A stretch of 64,000 bases of DNA, from the NCBI GenBank assembly GCA_013399875.1, contig VXAZ01007587.1, positions 1-64,000 of the forward strand, given 5' to 3'. This document shows positions 1-11,185 of this stretch, piece by piece; position 1 is the first letter of the stretch; each line of letters opens with the position of its first letter. Both the position numbers and the translations under genes were made by a program. This stretch comes from Gymnorhina tibicen. Lineage: Eukaryota; Chordata; Aves; Passeriformes; Artamidae. Under the pieces are notes generated by a model. That model was not told the origin of the DNA. It was given only the letters and a program-made list of their open reading frames with translations, and ran no database searches.

Positions 1-52
1 CTGGAGCCCCGCGCGGGCGCTGAGCGCAGCCCGTGAGCCGAGCGCAGCCAGG
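1..52 (+). promoter_or_regulatory. DR1: DR1 5' UTR, edge of its promoter CpG island
   Basis: GC-rich with several CpGs immediately before the ATG at 53; CpG density stays high to about 330 inside exon 1 and the start of intron 1. This fits the downstream half of a CpG-island promoter. The transcription start and core promoter lie before the window, and no TATA box is visible in these 52 bases. Confidence 0.7.
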
Positions 53-272
53 ATGGCCTCGTCGTCCGGCAACGACGACGACCTCACCATCCCCAGGGCT
101 GCCATCAACAAGATGATCAAAGAGACGCTGCCCAACGTCCGCGTGGCGAACGACGCCCGGGAGCTGGTGGTCAACTGCTGCACTGAATTCATCCACCTCA
201 TCTCCTCCGAGGCCAACGAGATCTGCAACAAATCGGAAAAGAAAACTATCTCCCCGGAGCATGTCATACAAG
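53..272 (+). CDS. DR1: DR1 coding exon 1
   Basis: The ATG at 53 follows GCCAGG and is the first ATG in the window; the protein opens MASSSGNDDDLTIPRAA, the known DR1 start. The exon codes residues 1-73 (most of the histone fold, including the helix around ELVVNCCTEFIHLISSEA) plus one base of codon 74. The donor is CAAG|GTGAGC, with GT at 273. Reading through the donor stops at 364, so the open frame past 272 is retained intron, not protein. Confidence 0.97.
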
Positions 273-3200
273 GTGAGCTTCCGCGGGTGCTGTGCGCTGC
301 CGGCTCGGGCACCTGTGAGCCGCTTCTGTCCCGCTGCCGCTTTTTCCTCTCCGGTTGCTTGTAGCTCCGTAGAACACAAAAGGCAGGGTCTCGTAAGGGT
401 GTGGAGGAAAAGCGTGTGTTGTCCAGCTTGCCAGTCGCAGTGCAAGGGAGGTTGTCTTTGTGTGGTTAGAGCGGCTGCTGGGTGTGCTCAGGACCAGCTC
501 TGGTTTTCTGCTTTAGAGAAGCCTGTGATGCTTTGAGTGAAGTCACCAAATCTCTTCCTCTTTTACGTACCTGTTAAAGGAGGTCTGCTTTTTCGAATGG
601 ATATGCAGCATGCTTTAAGATTCTGAATGTATTAAATGTCTTTCTAGTTGGAGATTGATTATGTGGGGCCCAGGCTTTATTACATGGTAGTCTTGTCTGG
701 AATCTCTAAAGAGTATAATATTTCTTTATGGCTGTCCTTACAGTCTCATTGTTTAAGGTTGGATCTTCCTATCTGTTGTAGAAAGCGTTTAAATGTGACC
801 TATGCCCTGTATCTTTCTCTACTGTTGACTTCCCCTTGCTTGAATAAAAGGCGAGTTCGCTATGTCTCGTTTGTTTTTCTTTAAATTCTGTCGCAAATAA
901 GGAGTTTTCTTGCCTCATCCTGAAGTCTGCATTAGGCATCTTTTGTCAGAACTAACTTGCTTTGCTTGTCAAGACAGGGTTGTTTATACCAGTGTCTGCT
1001 GCAAACAAATTTATAGCAAGTGAAAGAGTACTTGGCTGCCTGGGAGAGATATTAACAGCAGCGTTTGTAGTAGAGCTATTTTCGGGACTGTGATGGTATC
1101 AAGTGAGTTTAAAAAATGTTGTCATTGTTTGATTTTTTTTTTTTTAGCAATATTTGATGTTTGAAGCAACAAAAAAATTTTGAGTAGTTTGAAATTTATT
1201 AGCTTGCTCACCAGAAGAGGTTTAAGTACCTGACTGGGTCATGAACAGCAAAAGAAAATACGTAGCATGTATGAACTTTAATATATAATAAAATACGTGT
1301 GAGCTTGAAAGTTTAACAAAGTAGCTCCATCACAGAAGCCTAGGATGTAAAGAGTAAAACCCTTGCTTGCACATGGAAACATACTTCAGGTGTGATGCTC
1401 TTTAATACATGGATAGTTTCTTCAAGTCACCACAAAAAACAGTTGAGGTTAGTTCTTAACACAGGAATAGACATGATCTTTAAGGCTGAGGGCAATAAGG
1501 AGTTTATATATGAAAGTGTTTTGTGCCCAGTAGTTGGTGGTCCGTAGAAAAGATTTCCCCTCTTGCTGTCATAGGTTTGGTCTGGGTTTTTTGGACTAGA
1601 AATTGAAACTAAAGTGAGTTTGCATAACATCAGCAGGTGGTCCCATGCCAAGTATTTTGCTGGGTTCTATGTCCTTGTGTTACCACATCTTATAGTTAGG
1701 AAAAGTTATTTTCAAATTAAATTCATACTTTCTAGTAAAATATTGCAATGTATCCATTTTTGTAATGTTCTAGAGATGGAAGTTGTTGTTCTTGGATTTT
1801 CTGCTGTGCTCATGTTGGGGGAGGTGTATTTGCTATTAGCTCCTTTCAGATACTGGTCAGTTGGCAGATGATCCCTCTGTGAGGTTTGAGGGTTTAGGTT
1901 GCCCGTTTTGGAAACAGTGATTGTGTGTATAGGTACAGAGTATTTCAGCATTTTCATCCATCTTCATGCATTGTATTGCTATTTTGAATGCCTCTTAATG
2001 CAGCTTCATGACAATGATGCTAACAAATTAGGCAATTGAAATCTGTTTGTTGTGGCCATCCACAATATCCACGTATCTTTTTTCTTCTGAATGCTTAGAA
2101 GTCAAGTGAGGCTAATGGCCACACTTGGTCTGGCCTAAGCACAACGTGCTGCCAAGAGGAGTCTTTTTGTACCCTCTGAGATCTGGATCTGGCAATTGCA
2201 GATACAACTGACCCTGTGGCTTTTGAGAATTTAGGGCAGAGCACGGTTTCCTCTCAGGTGAGTTTGCTGGCTGACTGGGGCTGTAGATGAGAAGTTAGTG
2301 GATTGGAAACAAGAAGCAGGAAGGGTATTTTGCTGGGCCAGAGGAAGGGGAAGGAGGCTCTCTGCAGTTGGAGACGCTCTGCCATTGGACTGTGTTAGAG
2401 GTAACGTGAAACTGCGCTTTGTCACTGTGCTTAGGTGTTCGGCACAGTGGTGCTTGAGCCACCCCTTCCTTTGCTGCACCGTTACAGTGATGGTGTTGCC
2501 ATGTGCTGAGCAAGAACTCTCTCTGCCCTTGGGTTATACTTCAGATAGATGAGGTCCTTGCTGTGTTCTATTGTGTGGTAGCACAAACATTTGACTGGCA
2601 CAGTGCTGTCAACAGCATAGGAAAAGGAAAGGCAGAGGCTTCTTGCATCCCATTAGAGATCTGATTTGATAGATGTACTCAGACTATGCCAAGCACTCAC
2701 TACTGGTAACAAAATGCAAGACAGCTTTCTTGGAGAGTACCCAAAAGCATCAAGGCTATGTAATAGTTGTAAGTGGAGATCTCCACGTTTATTGTTGAAT
2801 TCCACCATCAGAAACCCAGCTGTGAATCTGCAACTCTAGTAAGCAAATGAATGTTCTTCCATCCTGGAACAGAAAACAGAATAATTTGAGTGTTATATGG
2901 CTTGTGACAAAGCAGGCTTTTTATGAGAAATGAAATTTTCATTGAATTCTGAAAATGGTGACTTGTAAAATCACTGTTTTTATGAAGTTGGTTACTTTGA
3001 TTACTTGGTCTACATGGAGCTGTTGTGTAGTAAGGTAAGGCTGTGGATTGATGTCAAATCTTGTAGCTTCTTTTCACGGACTGTTATGATACTGACAGTG
3101 TGTATCTTATCACTTAATTTAAAAAAATCCCACACAACTGTTTAGGATTTTATTTTGGAAGTTCTTTTTTCTTTGAAAAGAGCATAAAAATTTAAAAGTC

Positions 3201-6200
3201 TCAGATATTAATTATTTGATTGTATAAAATAAGAGTAGTACTAACTGTGTGTCACTGATTACTCAGAGACCTGCATTCATGCAGTCATTAAGAGTAGGAG
3301 GAAACTGGGGAAAGGATAATTGTGATCTGGTGTTTGTAAATATGAGTTGTGTTATTCCCCCAAATGCTATGTTTTGGGATTCAGCTGTTTGCATTTGGTG
3401 GGATAATTCTAGCCTCAGTAAGATGCTGAATTTTCAGCAGTCTGGGTAGGATGGTATGTTTCAGACTCAAAAAATAGAAAGGCTTTGAGTTTTGATGAAA
3501 TAGCAGCTCTGATCAAGTAGTAATCACTTGTCCCACATTTTAGCCCCATGCTGGTATAAAGAGATCCATGTTCCTTCTGTTCATGTGTTCTGTAAAGCCT
3601 TGATGTGCTTCAAGAAGATGGTAAATTTTGTAAGTTGTTTCACAGCCAGTAGAATTTTGATGCAGTAGATTTGTGATGCATTGGTTCTTCATAGCTTTGT
3701 TATATTGAATAATTGTAAAAATCTGTCTTGGTTGTATCACATGGGGGTTTTTAAATTTATTTTTGTGTGTGTCTGTTATAGTCAATACACAATTGTAAGT
3801 TCTTTCCATTAATTTATTTTCTTGTAAGGACCATTTAAAATTTCTGTAAAAACACATCTTGCTGTTAACTTCAGATTTGGCAGTTGTTCATGTTCTGATG
3901 CAGCAGATTGCCAACCCTGGTCTTTTGACAAGCACCTCTGGTTTTGCCATGGTGCTTTGTCTTAGTGATGTTAGACTTGTAGATTTGTTCAGTTTGGTTA
4001 AAAAAGCATGACTTCAAGAAGTTTACTGTATATACTGTTTACATTTTAAAATTGAATGAGTTCTTATATATCTGTAGAGTATTAAGATAACCAGTTCTGG
4101 ACTATGAGACATGGATTTGCCTCCTATATGCTGAGGCTGGATGAAACAAGTTTCTGAAGCTTTTTGGTAATTCTAGAAACTGTGGGCTAATTGGAAAAAA
4201 CGTTTCCAGTGTCTGTGTGTGGGCTGAGGCTGAACTAGCATACTGTCTCTGAAGTAATTTGATTATCTCTAAATCAGTTTGTCTTTTAACTTTATTTTTT
4301 TAAAGAAATAAGTATTATGTAAATTCCTTTGCCAGGTGTTCTCTCTAAAGGAATGGTAGTGCTGTATGACTAGATAGCAGCACCGACAGCCCTATTGAAG
4401 AAGACAGTGTGTGAGTTGTGTCCCTGAGAACAGGTTGGAAGCTGAAAACTTAAGAGAATGCCTTTGGGTTATTGTTTAGATTATGGTACATTGACACGCT
4501 GCTGTAATTATGGGTAGGAAAGTTACAAAATTAGTGTTAGAATATTGTCCGAGTACTGTAACTAAGATCTTGTTTATAACAAGTTGTTCTTGTGCAGTTT
4601 AGTGCTATTTCTTGAATAGCTTGTCACAAAAGGTTGAAATTAAGATAAAGGTTAAAACAGCTCTTGTACTGTAAACTCTGAATTGTGTAAATGCTTGAAA
4701 TTAACCAGGTTTTTATTGAACTGATACTTGTTTCTAGTATAATTGGTGTTTATGTAATGTTTTTAGTGTATTTTGTAATCGGTTCACTTAGGGTGTGTGT
4801 GGAGGCATGTCAGAGTAAATGGTGCATGAGGAAACTGTGCCTTTTGTCACATGTGCTACCTGGGTTTTTATAATCCTTCCTGCTCCCTTTGCATTCCTTA
4901 AAAAAACTGTTGTTGCAGGATATAGCATTACAGAAATCTGCATTACAGATTTCTTTGGTCGGATAAAAGTGCAAGATTTTAGTTTCTGAATACATTTAAA
5001 CATGGAGATAAAAATAGAAGGGGTTCTGCTGAGAAATAAAACAATAAAGAGCTTATACCTAAAGTTATATATCTTTATATGTGTAAACTATGCATTTTAT
5101 ATTTAGGAATTTAGATACTAAAAGTCAAAAGCTAAAATTTGTCAACCCAACATAATATTATTTATTTCTGCCTTACTGAAGGACCTGTGAGCGTTTTACA
5201 CGTGTCACTTTTGCTCTGTTATGGGTTGCTGATTTACCTTCTACTCAAGACTTGCAAAAACTGGAAAAGTAGAATCTCTGAGACATAATTCAGATAAGCA
5301 GGACTTCTTAGCTGTATAAATTATGTTGATTCTAATATAGAGAAGATGGGAAAAAGATGTCTTTTGGAGAATAATGCCTATCTCTAGCAAAATGTATCTG
5401 AAAGCCTTGAATCCTCTGCAAGTGCAAGCTTCTTTGGTTGTGCTTGACAAACCTGAATTTTTTTAGCCTAAAAACATGTATTTCTAAAGGACATAGAAGA
5501 AGAGAGAGGGGGAAGATAGCTGTTAGGTTTTTTTTAAGAACAGAAATTTTTGTTGCCAGATGATAGGAAAGTTATGAAATGTTTTACCTTTTTTTCTTTT
5601 AAATAAACAAGTCAATATCTATTATCAAAAGCTTTGTAAAAGGTAAACAATGTCTTTTCTTTCTTTCTTTCTTTCTTTCTTTCTAGCACTAGAAAGTTTG
5701 GGGTTTGGCTCCTATATCAGTGAAGTAAAGGAAGTCTTACAAGAATGCAAAACAGTAGCACTAAAGAGAAGAAAGGCCAGTTCACGCTTGGAGAACCTCG
5801 GCATTCCGGAAGAAGAGCTACTAAGGCAGCAACAGGAATTATTTGCACAAGTGAGTGAAGCAATACTTGTCCTGATGAGGTTGGAATAATTAATGCTGCA
5901 GGTCAAGGGCCACAAAAATACGTGCACATCTCAAGAAGTATCCCCTTCTTTGTGAATTGATGTGGCATCTAAGATGCTATTGGCCTTGGCCTATTTGAAT
6001 TGGGGAATGTGAAGTCAACAAATAAGATGCTGCTACTTGATACTTCTGTGATTTGACATACAGGAATTTGTATGTGAACATATTTCATATTCCAGGTTTA
6101 AAAAACATGGGGTTTTGCTGCTACTTGGGTATTTCCAGTCTATCATAGAGAATATGTTAAGAATTACTTAGCTGAGGAAGTAAAAGAATAACAGCTGGTG

Positions 6201-9200
6201 TTCTAGGAAATTACCAGTTTTGAAGCATTAAAAAGTGAAAAGAGCTTTTTTGTTTCTGACCATCAGTGCACAAATGTTATTTCTTATACTTGGAAAGAAA
6301 TTTTATTCTTGGCAAGACTGTAATTGAGTGAATTCATGCATACATTTTTAAAGAGGCCATTGAGGCATGGAAAAAGCATTTGCCTGCAAATAGTGTACTA
6401 ACACACACACACATTCGTCTTCATCCCAGCCTTATCCCCTTCCAGCATTCCCAGATAGTTTAACATCTCCCAGTTTAATTGACTAAAACCCGATTTAATA
6501 TATTTATCTTTCTACACCATCTTTCTCTCTACTATTCTCTTAGTTTGACAGGACCATTCTCTAAACTAAGAGATGGGAAAGTTATCTGATATTTCTCTTT
6601 TCTCTTAACCAAGGCCAGAGTCTTATTTTCTCACTTTGCTTACTTTGATTTCTGCTGATGAGAATGCTTATTCAGTCTGATTACTGTGACCTTCTCTCGC
6701 CTTTGCTATACTTGTATCTTGCTGAAACTGTTGTTTTTCATCTTATAACATGCCAGCTACTTTAATCTTCATTGCATGATGAATTTTAATGCATTTAAAA
6801 TTTCAGCATACCATGTAGCTATTGCATGAACTAGTTATGATCGAGTCACATGTGCCTAACTCTTGTTTGACTGTACTAACATTAGAAAGACCAATATGGC
6901 TGCTTCTGGATTTTGGGTAAGATTTACAAATAATAGTCAGTTTGATACCTGTTTTTTACTTACTATTTTGTGCAAGTAACTCAGTGTGATACACTGAATA
7001 AAAAAGCAGCAAAACCAAGGTGTATTAAGGGAGTACGAGCTCCAGAGTATCAATGAAAAAAATAAAATTAGAAAAAATTGCCAAAACTACCTTATGCAAG
7101 CCACACTTTGTCTAAGGAATGACAGCTTGAAGTATATATTCTTTTAAACCTCTGTTACTGTGCCTTAGCTTCTAAATTAAGACAACGCATGCCAGTTTGA
7201 CAAGATTGTATGAATGATTTTTAAAAATAGTGTTTGGTAATATGGAAAATGTTTGCTTAGATTCAAGGATGACAGTCTCATTTTTCAAAAATAGTAGCTA
7301 TGATGTGCTGTTGGAGGTACTGTAATTAGTTTTAAATATAGTTACACAAGTGCATGCTTATTTATTTGTGTTAATCTTTTTAATATTCTAGAGCATGACA
7401 CTAATGCTGACTTCTCGCTCTAGTTTTAAAATACCTGCCTCTTAAGGTTTGAATGTTTGACAGCTCTGGCATGGATGATTGTAAATATTTGAAGTCAGGG
7501 GAACGGCTTATCTTGATATTCATGCATGTCTTAAGTTTTTGTGCAAGACAAGGGTCTTGATAGATTTGGGGTTTTTTTGAGGCTTCCTCACTGGAGTTGT
7601 GCAGAAAATGAGTTAAGTTTACCAGATGCTTATAGAGCTTCTTGGTCAATCCAACTTAATGGAATTCTTCAGCATGTGGGTTTTTTTTTCTCTTCCCATT
7701 TCTGAAAATGGTGAAGTGTTATCATTACAGATGTGGCAGTGAGGGTGGGCACTGACAAAGTGATGCATCCAGTGTGAAGTGCTGAACCCCTGTTTCCTGG
7801 AGCATGCATATGTATCACCTCACTGAGTGTACAGTAAAATTCACTGTACAGGGGCAGCAGGGAGCCCTGTTGTATCTCCTGTCTGATAAATATTTGTGCC
7901 TTCCTGTGTGTGCGGGTGCTGCTGTCTTTCCTTTAAAACTCTACAATGTCTTAAATTGTTTTCCAACCCTTGTAACTGTGCTACCACTTGAAGTTTGAAA
8001 TACTGAAAAGTTTTCATTGAGATTTCTACTTCTGTAAAATAACTTTTTTACTGCTAGAATGGAGGAAAATGTGACACTTTGTAAAAATAATGGAACACTC
8101 CCCTTTTTTTCACATTGCTAAGTAAAAAAACTGGGTTTGATTGTTTTCCAAACATCATCTTTTGCTGCCGTGTAGTCTGCAAAACTGTAAAAAAATTTGA
8201 TGCTTTGGAAGAAAATAGGAAAATTCAGTGAGTGCAATAGGATTAGAAAGGAAAATGTTATAGCCTTAGTGATGACATGTAAAAGTAAAAGAATAAAAAG
8301 TAAAAGAAAAAAATTAAAACTTTTCATTTTGAGAATTTTTTCTTAATGTTCACTCAAAATAGAAATTGAAGTTGTAACTTTAACATAATCAATTAGTATA
8401 TTGTTGAAATCAACAGGAGTTATCAAAATACAAGTGAAAACCCTGGATAGAAAAATGAAGAATCATCATTGAACTATTTGAAATGTTTTGATAGAATCTC
8501 TTGTGCTTTTCGGTAAATCATACCTGAATTTGAGAAGACCTTGTCTAGCTCTGTTTTGCAAAGATTGCTTAGGGAAGTAAGATAATGGCTTTCTTTGTTT
8601 TTGTGATAATGTGTGCCTCTGTGGTTCAATTGGATGATTTCATAATTGGAAGTTTTGTTATTTGTAATCAACAAAGCAAGGCTGTTCTCATCTCTGAACT
8701 GTGATTAAGTGTTAAGATCCCTTGAAACTGATGTCTAAAGTTTCCTTTGCTTTGCTTCAGTTAAATTTTTCATTAGTCAGTGGTTCAGCACAGTCCTTAC
8801 AGTGGAACTTAAGTACACGAGTTTCTGTCTGTTGTTTTTGTAAATGCAACGCCTCCAAACAGTGGTGTCTTCAGAGGAAGAGAGAATATAGCTAAACTTT
8901 GTGGTACAAATAATTAAGGTACTTCTAGATGTGGTTTTGCATGTGCAGTTAATAAAAAAAATATACAAGGAATCTGCAGGTACAGATAAAAATGCTTTTA
9001 AAGATAATGTGTTCTAGAGATTCTTCACAAGCTATGTATGGCCGTAACAATTAAATTCATGTCTCTAGGCTAGACAACAGCAAGCAGAACTGGCACAGCA
9101 GGAATGGCTACAGATGCAACAAGCAGCTCAACAGGCACAGCTCGCTGCTGCCTCAGCCAGTGCATCCAATCAGGCAGGATCTTCTCAGGATGAAGATGAT

Positions 9201-9215
9201 GAAGATGACATCTGA
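53..9215 (+). CDS. DR1: DR1 / NC2-beta, complete three-exon coding sequence: join(53-272, 5687-5850, 9069-9215)
   Basis: Encodes down-regulator of transcription 1 (negative cofactor 2 beta). With its partner DRAP1 (NC2-alpha) it forms an H2A/H2B-like histone-fold dimer that clamps TBP on promoter DNA and blocks TFIIA and TFIIB; it is also known as a subunit of the ATAC acetyltransferase complex. It acts in the nucleus. The exons join in frame (220+164+147 nt) to 176 codons plus stop, the length I recall for mammalian DR1. Visible parts are an acidic N-terminus (DDD at 8-10), a histone fold over roughly residues 12-90, a basic KRRK at 100-103, a Gln/Ala-rich helix and low-complexity stretch at about 129-167, and a short acidic tail ending DDI. 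The N-terminus through residue 73 looks identical to my memory of human DR1. All junctions are GT-AG. Both family and completeness are very secure. Confidence 0.97.
273..5686 (+). other. DR1: DR1 intron 1
   Basis: AT-rich, T-biased intron of 5414 bp bounded by GTGAGC and TAG. Short open frames occur on both strands, but none has a recognisable domain or a supporting splice pattern. It holds a T13 run at 1133-1145, a small hairpin at 4933-4953 and the (TTTC)7 tract at its 3' end. No RNA gene or dispersed repeat recognised. Confidence 0.9.
5656..5683 (+). repeat. (TTTC)7 microsatellite forming the DR1 exon 2 polypyrimidine tract
   Basis: Seven perfect TTTC units run directly into the TAG acceptor at 5684-5686. 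The microsatellite therefore is the polypyrimidine tract used to splice exon 2. No base separates repeat and acceptor. Confidence 0.95.
5687..5850 (+). CDS. DR1: DR1 coding exon 2
   Basis: The exon starts after TAG at 5684-5686 and completes codon 74 (G|CA, Ala), then reads LESLGFGSYISEVKEVLQEC and the basic KRRKASSR, ending ELFAQ at codon 128 in phase 0. The donor is CAA|GTGAGT. It covers the end of the histone fold and the helices after it. An ATG at 5650 opens a longer frame upstream, but that part is only the TTTC microsatellite and is not protein. Confidence 0.96.
5851..9068 (+). other. DR1: DR1 intron 2
   Basis: AT-rich intron of 3218 bp from GTGAGT to CTCTAG. It contains a short CA run near 6397-6412. 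Open frames here are short and show no protein family. No RNA gene or recognisable transposable element seen. Confidence 0.9.
9069..9215 (+). CDS. DR1: DR1 coding exon 3 with stop
   Basis: The acceptor is CTCTAG|GCTAGA and the TGA stop is at 9213-9215. It codes residues 129-176, starting ARQQQAELAQQEWLQMQQAA. This is the Gln/Ala-rich C-terminal region implicated in the family in repression and TBP contacts, followed by an acidic DEDDEDDI tail. The exon is phase 0 at its start, so exon 2 plus exon 3 keeps the frame. Confidence 0.96.
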   Translation, partial: ARQQQAELAQQEWLQMQQAAQQAQLAAASASASNQAGSSQDEDDEDDI

Positions 9216-9473
9216 AAATCACCAGCTGAGTTGTCTTACTAAGAAATACTTTTCCTGCACAATGAAAACAGTGAAATGAATGCTTACCTGTAAGTTTGTA
9301 TGCATCGTGGACTGGCAGTTGGTATTCTAGGGGTGTCTGCTCTTGTGTGCTGTACATGTATAAACTGTCTTTTTTTTGAACTCTTGAAGATTTAAGGTTC
9401 AGTATCATATCAACTTTGGATTTTTAATGGTGTATATGGAAATTTTAGATAGCAGTGCGTCATTTATTTGATC

Positions 9474-9494
9474 AATAAACAGTGTTACAATAAA
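9474..9494 (+). terminator. Proximal DR1 polyadenylation signals (two AATAAA, 15 bp apart)
   Basis: AATAAA occurs at 9474-9479 and again at 9489-9494, about 260-280 bases after the stop codon, followed by T/G-containing sequence. Use of this site would give a short 3' UTR isoform. Confidence 0.5.
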
Positions 9495-11158
9495 CAACAT
9501 GTTTATAAAATATAGTGAGATTTATACAAAAAGCTCTAAATCCACATTTGCATTTCTTCCCTTTTAACTAAACTATAAAATCTTACTTAGAATTTTTAAT
9601 TGTTTTTTGGGGGAGTGGTACAGTAGACATAATCTGTTAATGGGAAAAAAGTAGAGTTCAGCATAGAAGAGTCTGAATTCTTAGTTCTTTTTAAAATGAG
9701 GATGTATATGGCAATAAATATTATATATGCTCGAATACCACACTTGTTAAAATTTGAAAATGATACATTTTCACCAAGCTAGGAACAGGTATGTTTAATA
9801 GGAGTTGTACAAATTCAGTCATTTTTTTTGTATAGGGGTGAAAAAAAATAAACCCATGGTTTTATTATGACATCCTTTTGACAGTCCTAACTGAATATTT
9901 CACTTCAAAGACTGCCTGGTTTGAAGAACTAACTCTTCTATTACTTCACTCCAGTTTAATGTTAACTGTTGTTGATGGTATTTCATAGTCCAGATTTATT
10001 CATATTGTTGAAATATAAAGCTGGAACTTAAACAAAATTGTTTGTTCTGCTGATGTGACTGGGAGTGATTAAGTATTCAAGCCCAAGAAGGCAAAAGCTG
10101 ACCCTAACAGTGTGTTTGTCATAAAAGAGGGAATTTATTTAACCTTGATTAGTCGTTGTCAGCATAATGCTAACATTCTCCAGACTAGATTGCCACTGGA
10201 TTACTAAAATACCTGGTTGAAAGACAACATTTTCTTCACTCAGATTGGTTTGTAGGTAAGTCCAGGTTTCTGATAAACTGTTCCCCAAGACTGATCAGCA
10301 GCAATACATGAAACAGAAATGATGTACTTGTCCTTTTGATAGTTCTGTTGATTTAATGGATGAGCAGCTGTCCTTTGTGTTGAAATAAAGCACAGTAGTG
10401 TCCATTGCTGAGTTTTAATGTGTTACTTGAAGTAATACTGGCATATCTTCTGGTACACTAATCTGAGCAGACTAGAAAAGCCACTTGCATGCTGCTGTAG
10501 ATGACCCCATAGCTCTCTAACAATGTGGATGGTTTTATTAACTTAAGTCCTCAGCAAGTTAGAATTCTTGAGGAGGGCTGCAGCAGTCTGTTTACATAAG
10601 GATGCAAACAGGAAATGGTGGGCCCATTTTTACATAAAGATCTGAACAAGATACAATTGGCATGTATTCAGATCTCAGTCACATAGTGACTTTTGATTTA
10701 AATTTGAGATGTGTTAAGTTGCATATTGAATAAATGTGAACATGTCTTTAAATGCAGTAATGCAGTGAAGACTCAGATGAGTATGTTTGAATGTTTAAGT
10801 TTAAAAAAGAAAAAAACTTTCCTGGATACTACATAAAATATGTTAGGCAAGGTTTGACTGAGGAAGTGGTTTTCTGTAAAGGTTTAAGTACCAAAGGTAG
10901 AAAATCTAGTCTAGTGATACAATGTTAATGTGCAGTATTGGCTTTTCTAATTTGTACTGTAACACCTTCACACTTTCTATTTTAAATGAGTCTTTTCCTT
11001 CTAAATAATACTAGGTATATTTTCACACCTTTCTTTTCTGATGCAGAAATCAGGTTAACATTTTACTGCATCTGGTATGTATGGTGTAATGTTTGAATTT
11101 TTGTGACCTTTCTTTTTGGACATTCTTGTGCTTTTTTCATATGCTGTATTCTTCAAGC

Positions 11159-11164
11159 AATAAA
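11159..11164 (+). terminator. Distal DR1 polyadenylation signal
   Basis: AATAAA in the context CAAGCAATAAAATTCTG, followed by a GT- and T-rich downstream element at about 11171-11180. It is the last strong signal before sequence that shows no sign of transcription, so it is the best candidate for the main 3' end. Confidence 0.6.
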
Positions 11165-11185
11165 ATTCTGATGTGTTTTTATAAA

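Larger units (their letters stand above)
9216..11185 (+). other. DR1: DR1 3' UTR (probable extent)
   Basis: Starts after the TGA at 9213-9215 and carries a ladder of AATAAA hexamers: 9474, 9489, 9713, 9847, 10384 and 11159. The last is followed within about 25 bases by a GT/T-rich stretch (TGATGTGTTTTTA), the usual downstream cleavage element, so I place the main distal end near 11180. The first pair would give a UTR of only about 280 bases. The end is inferred; an AATAAA at 11943 could extend it further. Confidence 0.65.

Noticed and set aside
273..364. Continuation of the DR1 open frame past the exon 1 donor
   Set aside because: A clear GTGAGC donor at 273 and the match of residue 74 onwards to exon 2 show this is intron.
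5650..5686. Upstream ATG that opens the exon 2 frame (MSFLSFFLSFFLA)
   Set aside because: This is translation of the TTTC microsatellite and acceptor, not a signal peptide or alternative start.
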